Shown here one piece after another: positions 24,687 through 32,263 of a DNA stretch of 64,000 bases. The position numbers and the translations under genes were made by a program. Under the pieces are notes generated by a model that saw nothing but the letters and a program-made list of their open reading frames with translations, had not been told where the DNA came from and ran no database searches. Source of the DNA: Actinomycetes bacterium (lineage in GTDB: Bacteria > Actinomycetota > Thermoleophilia > Gaiellales > F1-60-MAGs149); contig JANYCN010000036.1 of NCBI GenBank assembly GCA_025360225.1, positions 85,615-149,614 of the forward strand. Direction: 5' to 3'. Numbering within the stretch: position 1 is the stretch's first letter; the number at the start of each line of letters is the position of its first letter.

Positions 24687-25453
24687 CGTCGACGGAGGTC
24701 GAGCCCCTCGAGCCACCCGAGCCGGTCGTCATTGAGACGTCTGGCACGCTGCCGCCGGAGCGCGTGCAGGCGATGTTCGACCGCATCGCGCGGCCGTACG
24801 ACATGATGAACCGCGTCATGACCGTCGGGCTCGACCGCCGCTGGCGAGCGCTTGCAGCAGACGAGGCGGTGGTCGGCGCTGGTGCCACCGTGCTCGACTG
24901 CTGCTGTGGCACCGGCGACCTCGCCCTGGAGCTCGCGGGGCGCGTCGGTAACGCTGGCGAGGTGCTGGGCGTCGACTTCTCTACCGAGATGCTCGCCGTC
25001 GCGCGCAGCAAGGCCGAGCGCGCCGGAGCCCGCAACGTGCGCTTCATCGAGGGAGACGCCCTGGCCCTACCGGCGGCGGATGACGAGTTCGCCGCCGCGA
25101 CGGTGGCGTTCGGCGTCCGCAACCTCGCCGACTACCTGCAGGGCTTCCGCGAGCTCGCGCGCGTCGTCCGCCCCGGCGGGCGCGTCGTCTGCCTCGAGAT
25201 CACGAACCCGCAGCACGGACACCTCGCGCGGTTCTACCGCGTGTGGTTTGACCGGCTGGTGCCGGCGATCGGCAAGGTTGCTGATCGCGGTGGCAACGGC
25301 GCCTACAGCTACCTTCCGGCCTCTGTTCGCCGGTTTCCCGGGCCGTCCGCGCTCGGGCAGGTCATGCTCGACGCCGGCCTCGTGAACGTGCGCTACCGCT
25401 TGCTGGCTGGTGGGATCGTCGCGCTCCACGTCGGCGAGGTGCCGCGACGATGA
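24683..25453 (+). CDS. ubiE: Demethylmenaquinone methyltransferase (UbiE/MenG)
   Basis: A 256-aa SAM methyltransferase for the last step of menaquinone synthesis. Family signatures are VQAMFDRIARPYDMMNRVMTVGLDRRWR, the SAM motif VLDCCCGTGDLALELA, VGVDFS-like GVDFSTEML, FGVRNLADYLQGFRELARVVRPGG and a C-terminal YRLLAGGIVALHVG. The track ORF begins at 24041; ATG 24683 in an ATGA overlap with ubiX is the real start. It ends in an ATGA overlap with the polyprenyl synthase gene. Confidence 0.94.
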   Translation: MTSTEVEPLEPPEPVVIETSGTLPPERVQAMFDRIARPYDMMNRVMTVGLDRRWRALAADEAVVGAGATVLDCCCGTGDLALELAGRVGNAGEVLGVDFSTEMLAVARSKAERAGARNVRFIEGDALALPAADDEFAAATVAFGVRNLADYLQGFRELARVVRPGGRVVCLEITNPQHGHLARFYRVWFDRLVPAIGKVADRGGNGAYSYLPASVRRFPGPSALGQVMLDAGLVNVRYRLLAGGIVALHVGEVPRR

Positions 25454-26419
25454 GCGCCACGGCAGAGTCCGCACACCTCGCCCGCGACGACGTCCGCGAC
25501 TACCTCTCCCGCCTCGAAGACCTGCTTCGGACGACCGGGGCGTCCTCGAATGGCCCGGCGGGTGTTGCAGCGCTCGCGACCGTCGACCGGCGGCAAGCGC
25601 CTCCGTCCCCTCCTCGTCTACCTCTGCGCACCCGAGGCGGGGCGTACCGGCGACGGTGTGCTGCTCGCCGGCGCGGCCGTCGAGCTGATCCACTCCGCAA
25701 CCCTCGTGCACGACGACGTGCTCGACCGCGCTCAGCTCCGCCGCGGACGCCCAACCGTCTGGGCACGCGATGGGGAGCTCGTCGCCACGGCGACCGGCGA
25801 CTACCTCTTTGCCCGAGCCTTCACGATCCTCGCCGAGACCGGCGACATGGCGGCCGTCAGCGAGCTCGCGGAGTGCACCCTCGGGCTTGCGCGTGGCGAG
25901 GCGATGCAGGTCGAGCAGGCACGTCAGCCCGGTACGACCCTCGAGGCGTACCTCGAGCGGTGCGGGCTGAAGACCGGGCTGCTGTTCGCGACCGCCGCCG
26001 CGCTTGGCGGCCGTCTCGGCGGGCTGGGTGAGGAGGCCTTGAGCCACCTTCGGGCGTATGGCCACGCGCTCGGCCTCGCGTTCCAGATCGCCGACGACGT
26101 CCTCGACTGCGCTGGCTCCATCGAGTCGACCGGCAAGCCGCTTGGCACCGACCTGTTGGACGGCACGACGACCTACCCGCTGCTCGTCGCGGCGTCGCTT
26201 GACCCCGTTGTCGCCCGGGCGGTCGAGCTCGGCCCGGAGCGCGACCACGTGCTCGAGGTCCTCGCGCGGGTCGCCGACACCGGCGCGATCGCGCGTTCGC
26301 GTGTTCTTGCACACGCCTACGCGCGGCAGGCGAACGAGGCTCTCGACGAGCTGGAAGATGACCTCGACACCCAACCGCTCCGCGCCGTCGCGCTCGGGGT
26401 CGTCGACCGGGAGGTCTGA
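25450..26419 (+). CDS. Polyprenyl diphosphate synthase with apparent +1 frameshift near the 5' end
   Basis: A trans-prenyl diphosphate synthase that makes the menaquinone side chain. The first Asp-rich motif is VHDDVLDRAQLRRGRPT and the second is FQIADDVLDC. The N-terminal part (DDVRDYLSRLEDLLRTT...GPAGVAALAT) is in the frame of ATG 25450, which overlaps ubiE by ATGA. GGKRLRPLLVYL and everything after is in the +1 frame. A single extra base around 25570-25590 would explain it (a sequencing error or a real lesion). If the gene simply started at ATG 25550 it would give 289 aa lacking the usual N-terminal helix. Confidence 0.85.
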
Positions 26420-26420
26420 C

Positions 26421-27536
26421 ATGGCGATCGCTACCCCCGTCTCCGCCGAGCTCCGAACGATCCGCGAGAAGGTCCTCGCAGGGGAGCGCCTCGACCTCGA
26501 CGACGGCATCACGTTGCTCGAGTGCGACGACCTGCTGTCGCTCGGCGAGCTCGCCGACTCTGCGCGGCGGCTCCGTGGCGGCAACGAGGAGGTGTACTTC
26601 GTCAACAACCTCTACCTGAACCACACGACGATCTGCCGGGTCAAGTGCAAGTTCTGCGCCTTCGCTCGTACCGCGAAACAGGCCGACGCGGAGATGTGGG
26701 AGATCGACGATCTCGTCGCGCACGCGCTACGCGTTCGCGAGCACCAGGAGTTCTCCGAGATCCACATGGTCGGCGGCGAGAACCCCCACCTCGACTTCTC
26801 CTACTACGTCGACATCACCGCGGCGCTGCGCAAGGCGATGCCCGACGTGCACCTGAAGCTGTTCACGGCGTCCGAGATCCACCACATGACCAAGCTGTCG
26901 GGCCTCACCCACGAGGATGTCCTCAAGGAGCTGATCAAGGCGGGTCTCGACACCCTGCCGGGTGGTGGCGCCGAGGTGTTCGCCCCGCGCGTCCGGAAGA
27001 TCGTCGCGCCCGGCAAGGAGCCCGGCGAGACGTGGCTGCAGACCCACCGCACCGCCCACGCGCTCGGACTGCGGACGCACTGCACGATGCTCTACAACCA
27101 CGTCGAGACCTACGAGGAGCGCATCGAGCACCTGCTCGCCCTGCGCGACCTGCAGGACGACACGAGCGGATTCATGGCGTTCATCCCGCTCCCCTTCCAC
27201 CCGGAGAACACCGTCTTCGAGCGGCGCGGCTGGAAGTTCACGACCGGCATGGACGACCTGAAGATGGTCGCAGTGTCACGGCTCATGCTCGACAACGTCG
27301 AGCACGTGAAGGCGTACTGGATCATGATCTCGACGCCCCTCGCGCAGGTCGCGCTGCACTTCGGCGCCAACGACATCCAGGGCACCGTCGTCGAGGAGAA
27401 GATCGCTCATGCAGCAGGTGCCGTGACGCCGACGGAGGAGAAGGTCGGCGACCTCGTGCACGTCATCCGCGAGGCCGGGAAGGTGCCCGTGCAGCGCGAC
27501 ACCTTCTACAACGTGATCCGGCGGTTCGACCCGTGA
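26421..27536 (+). CDS. mqnE: Aminofutalosine synthase (radical SAM)
   Basis: A 371-aa radical SAM enzyme of the futalosine menaquinone route, joining 3-[(1-carboxyvinyl)oxy]benzoate to SAM-derived adenosine. The cluster motif is CRVKCKFCAFAR (CxxxCxxC). MVGGENPHLDFSYYVD and LDTLPGGGAEVFAPRVR are family blocks. It is distinguished from MqnC (encoded two genes later) by PLPFHPENT and by HFGANDIQGTVVEEKI. The track ORF starts at 26058; ATG 26421 begins the conserved protein, two nt after the upstream stop codon. Confidence 0.93.
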   Translation: MAIATPVSAELRTIREKVLAGERLDLDDGITLLECDDLLSLGELADSARRLRGGNEEVYFVNNLYLNHTTICRVKCKFCAFARTAKQADAEMWEIDDLVAHALRVREHQEFSEIHMVGGENPHLDFSYYVDITAALRKAMPDVHLKLFTASEIHHMTKLSGLTHEDVLKELIKAGLDTLPGGGAEVFAPRVRKIVAPGKEPGETWLQTHRTAHALGLRTHCTMLYNHVETYEERIEHLLALRDLQDDTSGFMAFIPLPFHPENTVFERRGWKFTTGMDDLKMVAVSRLMLDNVEHVKAYWIMISTPLAQVALHFGANDIQGTVVEEKIAHAAGAVTPTEEKVGDLVHVIREAGKVPVQRDTFYNVIRRFDP

Positions 27537-28309
27537 TCCGCCTCGGCCGCGTCGACTACATCAACACCTTCCCGATCGCCTGGAGCCTGGCACGACACCT
27601 GCCGGCGGGGCTCGCGGAGGAGGTCGTCGGCGTCCCGACCCGCCTCAACGCGCTGTTGCACCAGGGGGCAGTCGACGTGGCGAACGTGTCGAGCGTCGAG
27701 TACGCCCGCCACGCCGACAGCTACGTGTTGTTGCCGTCGCTGTGTGTCGGGTCGGACGGCGCCGTCGAGTCGGTGCAGCTCGTCACGGCGCGCCGCCTCG
27801 ACGACGTGCGCACCATCGCCGCGACGTCACACAGCGCGTCGAGCGTCGTCCTCGCGCGCATCCTCCTGCCGCACGCGGAGATCCTTGCAGAGGATGCCGA
27901 TGCCGATGCCCGGCTCCTGATCGGCGACCAGGCGTTGCGCTCCGCCTTCGACGACCCGACGCCCCACCACGACCTCGGTGCGCTCTGGCGCGAGCGAACA
28001 GGTCTGCCAATGGTGTTCGCTGTCTGGGCGGCGCGGGTCGGCACCGACCGGCTCGAGGATCTCGACACCGCGCTCGCGGCAGCCGTCGCCGACAGCGCGG
28101 CACACGCCGCACAGGTCGCCCGTGACGCGGCAGAGCGCTTCGCGTTCCCCGCCGGGTTCCTGGCGCGCTACTTCGAGAAGCTCCGATACCGTTTCGGCGA
28201 GCGGGAGCGAGCGGGGCTCGCACGCTTCTTCGAGCTGGCGCACGCGGCCGGCATCCTCGAGGCGACGCCGACGATGCGCTTCGCCTCCGACCTGACCGGG
28301 GTCAGCTGA
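27533..28309 (+). CDS. mqnA: Chorismate dehydratase
   Basis: A 258-aa periplasmic-binding-protein-like enzyme that dehydrates chorismate, the first step of the futalosine pathway. Signatures are RLGRVDYINTFPIAWSL at the N-terminus, VDVANVSSVEYARHADSY (with the SS pair), LLIGDQALRS and GLPMVFAVWAAR. GTG 27533 overlaps the mqnE stop (GTGA), and its stop overlaps mqnC (TGATG), so the three are translationally linked. The track start at 26522 is in another frame of mqnE. Confidence 0.93.
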   Translation: MIRLGRVDYINTFPIAWSLARHLPAGLAEEVVGVPTRLNALLHQGAVDVANVSSVEYARHADSYVLLPSLCVGSDGAVESVQLVTARRLDDVRTIAATSHSASSVVLARILLPHAEILAEDADADARLLIGDQALRSAFDDPTPHHDLGALWRERTGLPMVFAVWAARVGTDRLEDLDTALAAAVADSAAHAAQVARDAAERFAFPAGFLARYFEKLRYRFGERERAGLARFFELAHAAGILEATPTMRFASDLTGVS

Positions 28310-29412
28310 TGGCAGTCGCAACGCAAACACGGACGGTGAGCGAGATCCTCGCGCGGACGGTCGCGGGCGAACGTCTGCAGGACGACGACGCGCTCGTGCT
28401 GCTGCAGAGCCGCGACCTCGTCGCCGTTGGCCAGGCCGCGAACGAGATCCGCAACCGCAAGGCTGATCCGGACGAGGTGACGTTCATCGTCGACCGGAAC
28501 ATCAACTACACCAACGTCTGCGTCACGGACTGCGACTTCTGCGCGTTCTACCGCCTCCCGGGTGACAAGCGCGAGGGGTACGTGTTGCCGAAGCCGGTGA
28601 TCTTCAAGAAGATCGCCGAGACGCTCGCGATCGGTGGCACCGGCGTCCTGATGCAGGGCGGACACAACCCCGAGCTCGGGATCGAGTGGTACGAGGACCT
28701 GTTCCGCTCGATCCGCGAACGGTTCCCGACGCTGCACGTGCACGCGTTGTCGCCGCCGGAGATCCAGTACATCTCGCGGCGCTCGCACCTGAGCGTCCCC
28801 GCGGTCCTAACGCGGCTGCGCGACGCTGGTCTCGACACGCTGCCGGGCGGTGGCGGCGAGATCCTCGTTGACCGCGTGCGGCACATCATCGCGGCGAAGA
28901 AGACGAAGTCTGACGAGTGGCTCGGCGTGATGCGCCACGCACACCGCCTCGGCATGTCCACGTCCGCGACGATGATGTACGGACACGTCGAGACCGTCGC
29001 CGAACGCGTCGAGCACCTTCACCGGATCCGCGCGTTGCAGGACGAGGCGCCCGGCTTCCGCGCCTTCATCTCCTGGACGTTCCAGCCCGACAACACGCGC
29101 CTCGGTCAGCAGGTGACGACGACACCGACGTCGTTTGACTACCTGCTGACACAGGCCGTGACGCGGCTCTACCTGGACAACATCGACCACATCCAGTCGA
29201 GCTGGGTGACGCAGGGGATGAAGATCGGCCAGGTCGCGCTGCACTTCGGCGCCGACGACCTTGGCTCGGTGATGCTCGAGGAGAACGTCGTCTCGGCAGC
29301 GGGCACCACGTATCGCGCGAGCGTCGAGGACTTCTGTCGCACGATCCGCGCGGCGGGCAAGCGGCCGGTGCAGCGCGACACCTACTACCGGCGGGTGCGC
29401 GATGCGTTCTGA
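28309..29412 (+). CDS. mqnC: Cyclic dehypoxanthinyl futalosine synthase (radical SAM)
   Basis: A 367-aa radical SAM enzyme that cyclises dehypoxanthine futalosine. The cluster motif is CVTDCDFCAFYR (CxxxCxxC). Other family blocks are VDRNINYTNVC, GTGVLMQGGHNPELG, LDTLPGGGGEILVDRVR and SWTFQPDNTRL. Together with mqnA and mqnE it shows that this organism makes menaquinone by the futalosine route. mqnB (hydrolase), mqnD and the UbiA-type prenyltransferase are not in this window. Confidence 0.95.
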   Translation: MAVATQTRTVSEILARTVAGERLQDDDALVLLQSRDLVAVGQAANEIRNRKADPDEVTFIVDRNINYTNVCVTDCDFCAFYRLPGDKREGYVLPKPVIFKKIAETLAIGGTGVLMQGGHNPELGIEWYEDLFRSIRERFPTLHVHALSPPEIQYISRRSHLSVPAVLTRLRDAGLDTLPGGGGEILVDRVRHIIAAKKTKSDEWLGVMRHAHRLGMSTSATMMYGHVETVAERVEHLHRIRALQDEAPGFRAFISWTFQPDNTRLGQQVTTTPTSFDYLLTQAVTRLYLDNIDHIQSSWVTQGMKIGQVALHFGADDLGSVMLEENVVSAAGTTYRASVEDFCRTIRAAGKRPVQRDTYYRRVRDAF

Positions 29413-29596
29413 TGGACACCTGCTGTACGTCTGGACGCCCCAGGGCTACCGCCTGGAGGAGCGCGACGGCGACGCGCCCCTCGTTGGCACCCTCGTCGAG
29501 ATCGGCGATGGCACGCGCTATGGCGTACAGAAGGTCGGCGCCTCGCCGTTCCCCGGCGACCGCCGCCCGTGCGCGTTCGTGAGCCGCGAGCCGTGA
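29402..29596 (+). CDS. Small conserved-looking protein in the menaquinone operon
   Basis: A 64-aa protein (MRSDGHLLYVWTPQGYRLEE, GTLVEIGDGTRYGVQKVG) overlapping mqnC by 11 bp and the DedA gene by GTGA. It looks like a small soluble beta-rich domain; the LVEIGDGTRYGVQKVGASPFPGD end may be a small SH3-like barrel. I do not recognise a named family. Its place in the operon, with overlaps on both sides, supports coding. Confidence 0.65.
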   Translation: MRSDGHLLYVWTPQGYRLEERDGDAPLVGTLVEIGDGTRYGVQKVGASPFPGDRRPCAFVSREP

Positions 29597-30213
29597 TCAG
29601 CCTCTCGATCACGGAGTCGATCGTCAACTGGGTGACGACGAACATCGCCGACTACGGCGCAGCGGCCGTGTTCGCGTTGATGGCGCTGGAGTCGGCCTGC
29701 ATCCCGATACCGTCCGAGGTGATCCAGCTGTTCGCTGGCTTCGAGGTGTCGCAGAACCACATGTACTTCGCAGTTGCTGTGCTCGCCGGTGTCGCCGGGA
29801 ACGTCGTCGGCTCGTGGATCGCCTGGGGGGTCGGGGCGCGCGGAGGCCGACCGGTAATCGAGCGGTACGGGCGGTTCGTTCACGTCACGCCAAAGCGCCT
29901 CGATCTCGCGCAGCGCTGGTTCGACCGCTACGGCAACAAGGTCGTCTTCTGGAGCCGCATGCTCCCCGTTGTACGCACCTTCATCTCGCTCCCCGCCGGC
30001 ATCGCCCGGATGCCGCTCGGTCGCTTCACGCTGTACACCGCCGCCGGCGCGCTGCCGTGGTGCACGGCGCTCACGCTGGCGGGGGTGCAGGTCGGTAAGC
30101 ACTGGCAGGAGTGGCACGACCGCCTGCGCTACCTCGACTACCTCGTCGCCGCGCTGCTGGTCGCGGGCGTCGTCGCCCTCTGGATGCGGTCCCGTCTCAC
30201 GAAGACCGCGTAG
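29593..30213 (+). CDS. DedA-family membrane protein
   Basis: A 206-aa DedA/SNARE-associated protein, a family linked to undecaprenyl-phosphate recycling or lipid flipping. Motifs are FALMALESACIPIPSEVIQLFAG (the E-x-x-x-P-x-P-x-E pattern) and FWSRMLPVVRTFISLPAGIARM (the R-x-x-P-x-x-R-x-x-x-x-x-x-x-G block). About five hydrophobic segments are present. GTG 29593 overlaps the previous stop (GTGA); ATG 29569 is the track start. It is the last gene of the ubiX-mqnC operon. Confidence 0.92.
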   Translation: MISLSITESIVNWVTTNIADYGAAAVFALMALESACIPIPSEVIQLFAGFEVSQNHMYFAVAVLAGVAGNVVGSWIAWGVGARGGRPVIERYGRFVHVTPKRLDLAQRWFDRYGNKVVFWSRMLPVVRTFISLPAGIARMPLGRFTLYTAAGALPWCTALTLAGVQVGKHWQEWHDRLRYLDYLVAALLVAGVVALWMRSRLTKTA

Positions 30214-30258
30214 ATCTGCGGCCGACGAGCCGGTGATATCGTTGGCAGATCGCACGCA

Positions 30259-30354
30259 GTGACCTTTGGCTACCAGGCGATCGGGCCCGAGGCCGCGGGG
30301 GACCCGCAGACGCCCTTCGTCGAGTCGTCGGTGCCGGGCGTTCGCCTGTTGTGA
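30259..30354 (+). CDS. Candidate 31-aa ORF in the gap after dedA
   Basis: GTG 30259 opens a 31-codon ORF (MTFGYQAIGPEAAGDPQTPF...) in the 157-bp gap before yaaA. There is no clear ribosome binding site, and a TGATAT tract lies about 20 nt upstream. It has no hydrophobic segment and no match I recognise. It may be non-coding. Confidence 0.15.
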   Translation: MTFGYQAIGPEAAGDPQTPFVESSVPGVRLL

Positions 30355-30370
30355 CCAGCGTTCGCCGTCC

Positions 30371-31078
30371 TCAGCGCTCCACGGAGGCCGCATAGCGCTC
30401 GTCGTCAAACGCGGCGAGCGAGCGGCGGGGAGCGGCGCGTGAGCTCAGCAGGTGACGAACAAGACGGCCCTTCGCGGCCTTCGCATCGTGGCCGCCGAGC
30501 GCGCCCCCGGACCGCTCCACGAGCGAGACGCGGAGCAGGTCGATCTCCGGCGATGGCGTCCAGGCGGCCCGGTGCTCGCCCGGCAAAAGGTCGACGACGA
30601 TGTGTCCAGCGACGTGCTTGGCCAGCACCTCGCTCAGCAGGTCGCGCCAGTGCCGTGCAACGAGGCCGACCGGGTCGAGGCGCGCGCCCATCTTCAGGCG
30701 GTAGTCCGGCACCGGGTCGTCGAGCGCGACGAGGCCGAGCAGACCGGAGACGATGACGACCGACTCGCGCGCCTTCCGCCGCAGGGCAGGGGAGAGGGAC
30801 GGCAACCCGACGTGGTCGTGGACGACGCCGGTGTAGCGGCGTGACGCCGGCAGCGTGGGCGCCCCCAACAGCGCACGGTTCGCCGTCCGCGCCCGCTCGA
30901 GGTGCTGACCGCCGACGCCGAGCAGCCGCTCGTCTCCGCCATCGCCCGTCCGCAACGCCTCGACGACCTCCATGCGGGCGCCTGCCAGTGGCAGGCCGAA
31001 CCGTCCGCTCGCGACGTCCCACGGCGCGCCCCGCCCACCGCTCGCCTTGCCCTCAGACGGCGGAAGGAGGATGATCAT
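30371..31078 (-). CDS. yaaA: YaaA family peroxide-stress protein (UPF0246)
   Basis: A 235-aa protein with the YaaA start MIILLPPSEGKASGG and family blocks RYTGVVHDHVGLPSL, VIVSGLLGLVALDDPVPDYRLKMGARL, WRDLLSEV and HDAKAAKGRLVRHLL. YaaA binds DNA and limits free iron after oxidative stress in E. coli. The track ORF begins at 31189, but its N-terminus is a shadow of rnd. ATG 31078 overlaps the rnd stop (ATGA), so it is co-transcribed with rnd. Confidence 0.92.
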   Translation of the reverse strand: MIILLPPSEGKASGGRGAPWDVASGRFGLPLAGARMEVVEALRTGDGGDERLLGVGGQHLERARTANRALLGAPTLPASRRYTGVVHDHVGLPSLSPALRRKARESVVIVSGLLGLVALDDPVPDYRLKMGARLDPVGLVARHWRDLLSEVLAKHVAGHIVVDLLPGEHRAAWTPSPEIDLLRVSLVERSGGALGGHDAKAAKGRLVRHLLSSRAAPRRSLAAFDDERYAASVER

Positions 31079-32250
31079 CCGTTGCCGGGCGGGCCGATCA
31101 CCAGGTAGGGCGGTCGGTCGGCGAGGGAGAGAGCGACGCGGCCTTCGACGAGAGCGACGAGCTCGTTGCCGACAAGCTCGCGGCGCCATCCCGTAGCAAG
31201 GGGGACAGCACTGGGCTCGCCCATGATCACGCTCTCGAGGAACTCGTCGAGCTCGGTACGCGTCGCGACGAGCTCCGGGGCGACGCCGGCCTCGGTGCAG
31301 CGCACCTTCACGAGTGTGCCACCGAGCCCGGACGCGGCGTCGGCTCGGCGCGCGACCGCAGGCGGCGCCGGCGAGCCAGGGCTGATCGGCTCCGCCTCTT
31401 TGCCGATCTCGATCGCGGCGAGCAGGCTCGCGATGTCGGGCGCGCGGAGCCCGGTAACGCCGCGGACACGGTTCAGCGCGTCAGCCGTTCCCGGTGCGAC
31501 GCGTGCGATCTCGACGAGGGTCGGATCCTTCATCACCCAGCCAGTTGGCAGGTCGCGGCGGCGCGACTCGCGCTCGCGCCACGCGGTGACCTCCCGCAGC
31601 ACCGCCATCTGCTTCGTCGAGAGCCGTCCCCGGCGCTGCACCTTGCGGTAGGCCTCCAGCGGGTCGGGCGACGGGTCGGCGTCGTCTGGGTAGCGCCGTG
31701 CGAGCTCGTCCTCGGCCCAGCTCGTACGGCCTTGCGCCTCCAGCCGGCGGCGCAGCTCGGCCACCAGGGCCGCGAGCCAGCGGACGTCGTCGCCGGCGTA
31801 CTCGAGCTGGCTGGCGGTGAGCGGTCGACGCTTCCAGTCAGAGAACGACTCGTGGTGGTTCACCGTCACCTTCAGGCCGTCGGCGAGCAGCCGCTCGAGG
31901 CTCGCCGACGCCGTCAGCCCGACGAAGCCGGCGATCAGCTGGGTGTCGACGATCCGGTTCGGCCGAACCTCGTGGTGCAACGCGAACGCAAGGAGGTCGG
32001 CGGACGGCGCGTGCATCAGCACCTCGACGTCGGCGTCGGCGAGCAGCGCCGCGACTGGCGCGAGCGACGCACCAGCAAGCGGATCGATCAGCACGACCTC
32101 GTCGCCCACGGCGACCTGCACGAGACACAGGACGGGTGCGTAGGTCTTCTCCCAGAGAAACTCGGTGTCGATCGCGAACGTGCCGGCCTCACGAACGCGC
32201 TCCGCGAGCCGCTCGACGTCGCCGGTCTCCGTGATCAACGTGTCTGCCAC
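31075..32250 (-). CDS. rnd: Ribonuclease D-like 3'-5' exoribonuclease
   Basis: A 391-aa DEDDy-type exonuclease with HRDC domains. The metal ligands are in FAIDTEFLWEKTYAP (DxE), HAPSADLLAFALH (Asp) and QLEYAGDDVRWLAAL (YxxxD). HRDC-like repeats occupy about 205-290. It matures tRNA and other stable RNA 3' ends. The start is GTG 32250, with TACGCT seven nt upstream, fitting a leaderless start. It overlaps yaaA downstream. Confidence 0.92.
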   Translation of the reverse strand: MADTLITETGDVERLAERVREAGTFAIDTEFLWEKTYAPVLCLVQVAVGDEVVLIDPLAGASLAPVAALLADADVEVLMHAPSADLLAFALHHEVRPNRIVDTQLIAGFVGLTASASLERLLADGLKVTVNHHESFSDWKRRPLTASQLEYAGDDVRWLAALVAELRRRLEAQGRTSWAEDELARRYPDDADPSPDPLEAYRKVQRRGRLSTKQMAVLREVTAWRERESRRRDLPTGWVMKDPTLVEIARVAPGTADALNRVRGVTGLRAPDIASLLAAIEIGKEAEPISPGSPAPPAVARRADAASGLGGTLVKVRCTEAGVAPELVATRTELDEFLESVIMGEPSAVPLATGWRRELVGNELVALVEGRVALSLADRPPYLVIGPPGNG

Positions 32251-32263
32251 ACGGGTGAGCGTA

